A stretch of 6,423 nucleotides of DNA from Calditrichia bacterium (lineage in GTDB: Bacteria; Calditrichota; Calditrichia; RBG-13-44-9): contig JALXCH010000244.1 in NCBI GenBank assembly GCA_026991005.1, positions 1-6,423 of the forward strand, given 5' to 3'. Position 1 is the first letter of the stretch. Each line of letters begins with the position of its first letter. Position numbers and translations under genes: made by a program. Positions 5,498 through 6,423 of the stretch are shown here, in pieces. The notes under the pieces are model-generated. The model had not been told where the DNA came from and made no database searches. It saw nothing but the letters and a program-made list of their open reading frames with translations.

Positions 5498-6423
5498 TTA
5501 GCTGTAATAACAAATTAATTTAATTACCTCTCCGGTCCGATTATCCACCTGCAGCGCATAAAGGGAAAGCGGGACAAATTCCTGCTCGACGCTTAGTAAA
5601 TTGTACAGTCCCACACCGATGATAATAAACGACTGTGCGTCGCCGGAATAACTTCCCAGCGCCTGAACCGGCTTTCCATCAAATAGTTGAGACAACGAAA
5701 TACGGTTTATTTCCTCACCCGATTTGTTCACATAAGAGAGCAGCATTTCTACATTTCTGAAGAAAGCGCTTTTATGCATGACCCAGACCCGGTCTTTTTC
5801 CCGAACATTTAAATTCAGTTCGGGGATGAAGCGAGGTTTGATAAACTCCTTACTTTTCCCGGAGAACGGTGTATTACCGCAGTGCACTCGATAGGTTTTC
5901 TTTTTCGGAACCGGAACCAGCGACCAATCCTTTTTGAATCGCCAGATTTTCTTTTGATACAAAACGTGAGTAAAAGATTCCCTTTTGGTAGGCGAGAGTA
6001 AATGAAGATTTTCATCCAGAGCAAACCGTTTCCCTCCGGGAGAAACCACGTATAACCAATTATGAATGGGATTGTATTCCGGCGGTTCCGGTGGTAGAGT
6101 TAGGCTATCGCCCAGCGAAGGATATCGTTGTAAAATCTCGGAATCCGTGGCGACCACACCCGGAAGAGATAGATCCAGCAGCAAAATTTTCTGGTAGTAG
6201 TCAACTACCCAGCCCTTTACTCCACCATTCCAGAAAATACGAAATCTGTAAGAGTACCTTTCATTACCCAGGTAAATTGATCCCGCCGATTTCCCACTGG
6301 GTAATTCATAGGTTTCTAAAAAGAAGGCATATTTAGGAGGTGAGGTTCCCCGTCGTGTACCACCTTTCATATAATTCAATGTGCTCAGATAAACAGTGTT
6401 CTTGTGGGGATAAACGTAGAGCT
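5498..6423 (-). CDS. Hypothetical beta-rich protein, N-terminus outside the window
   Basis: I do not recognise this protein. The minus-strand frame ends at TAA 5500-5498 and stays open to the right edge, giving at least 307 codons. The first in-window start-like codon is a TTG at 6379-6377, but the codons upstream (LYVYPHKNTVYLST before NYMKGG) continue the same beta-strand style, so the true start is probably beyond 6423. The chain alternates short hydrophobic strands with Gly/Pro/Asn turns, for example KILLLDLSL, NWLYVVSPGGKRFAL, DRVWVMHKSAF, and SLYALQVDNRTGEVIKLI at the C-terminus. This pattern is compatible with a beta-propeller or other beta-sheet repeat protein, possibly secreted, but no catalytic motif stands out. 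No membrane segment is seen in the visible part. Its Arg codons near the visible N-terminus are mostly CGN. It is convergent with the pRiA4b-like gene and separated from it by about 300 bases. Being a gene is likely; its function is unknown. Confidence 0.75.
   Translation of the reverse strand, partial: LYVYPHKNTVYLSTLNYMKGGTRRGTSPPKYAFFLETYELPSGKSAGSIYLGNERYSYRFRIFWNGGVKGWVVDYYQKILLLDLSLPGVVATDSEILQRYPSLGDSLTLPPEPPEYNPIHNWLYVVSPGGKRFALDENLHLLSPTKRESFTHVLYQKKIWRFKKDWSLVPVPKKKTYRVHCGNTPFSGKSKEFIKPRFIPELNLNVREKDRVWVMHKSAFFRNVEMLLSYVNKSGEEINRISLSQLFDGKPVQALGSYSGDAQSFIIIGVGLYNLLSVEQEFVPLSLYALQVDNRTGEVIKLICYYS

Noticed and set aside
6091..6336. 81-codon plus-strand ORF opposite the right-edge gene
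   Set aside because: The minus frame is longer, continuous to the window edge and more protein-like; this one is Pro/Ser/His-rich and looks like a shadow.

Overview
This is a bacterial chromosomal window of moderate, slightly AT-rich composition. The style suggests an FCB-group organism (Calditrichota, Ignavibacteria or Bacteroidota-like). That placement is inferred from the gene types and from the MBOAT/SGNH and lipoprotein-peptidase sequence style; there is no rRNA or other marker to confirm it.

Positions 1-271 form an AT-rich leader. It may hold the last 45 codons of an upstream gene (1-138) and contains one G-rich island (193-206). Positions 272-4473 hold three tightly packed forward genes that look like one transcription unit. 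The first encodes an AlgI/DltB-type MBOAT membrane O-acyltransferase. Two bases later comes a membrane-anchored SGNH-hydrolase-like partner (AlgJ/AlgX/DltD-type role). After 18 bases and a strong Shine-Dalgarno sequence comes an exported, probably lipid-anchored zinc peptidase of the M2/M3 (ACE/thimet-like) superfamily. A strong palindrome at 4505-4530 probably ends the unit.

Positions 4632-5195 encode a stand-alone plasmid pRiA4b ORF-3-like protein. Its codon use (many ATA, AGA and AGG) differs sharply from the peptidase gene before it, which suggests recent acquisition. Positions 5196-5497 are a convergent intergenic stretch with an extended inverted repeat (5207-5253) and a doubtful 51-codon minus-strand ORF. 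From 5498 to the right edge runs a minus-strand gene of unrecognised, beta-rich type. Its reading frame stays open past 6423, so its start lies outside the window.

The most coherent biology is the MBOAT plus SGNH pair. By analogy with alginate, peptidoglycan and teichoic-acid acylation systems, the MBOAT moves an acyl group across the membrane and the SGNH-like protein places it on an extracytoplasmic glycan. No polymer-synthesis gene is visible, so the acceptor is unknown. The peptidase is co-directional and probably co-transcribed, but a functional link is not shown. I see no CRISPR array, tRNA, rRNA or insertion sequence.
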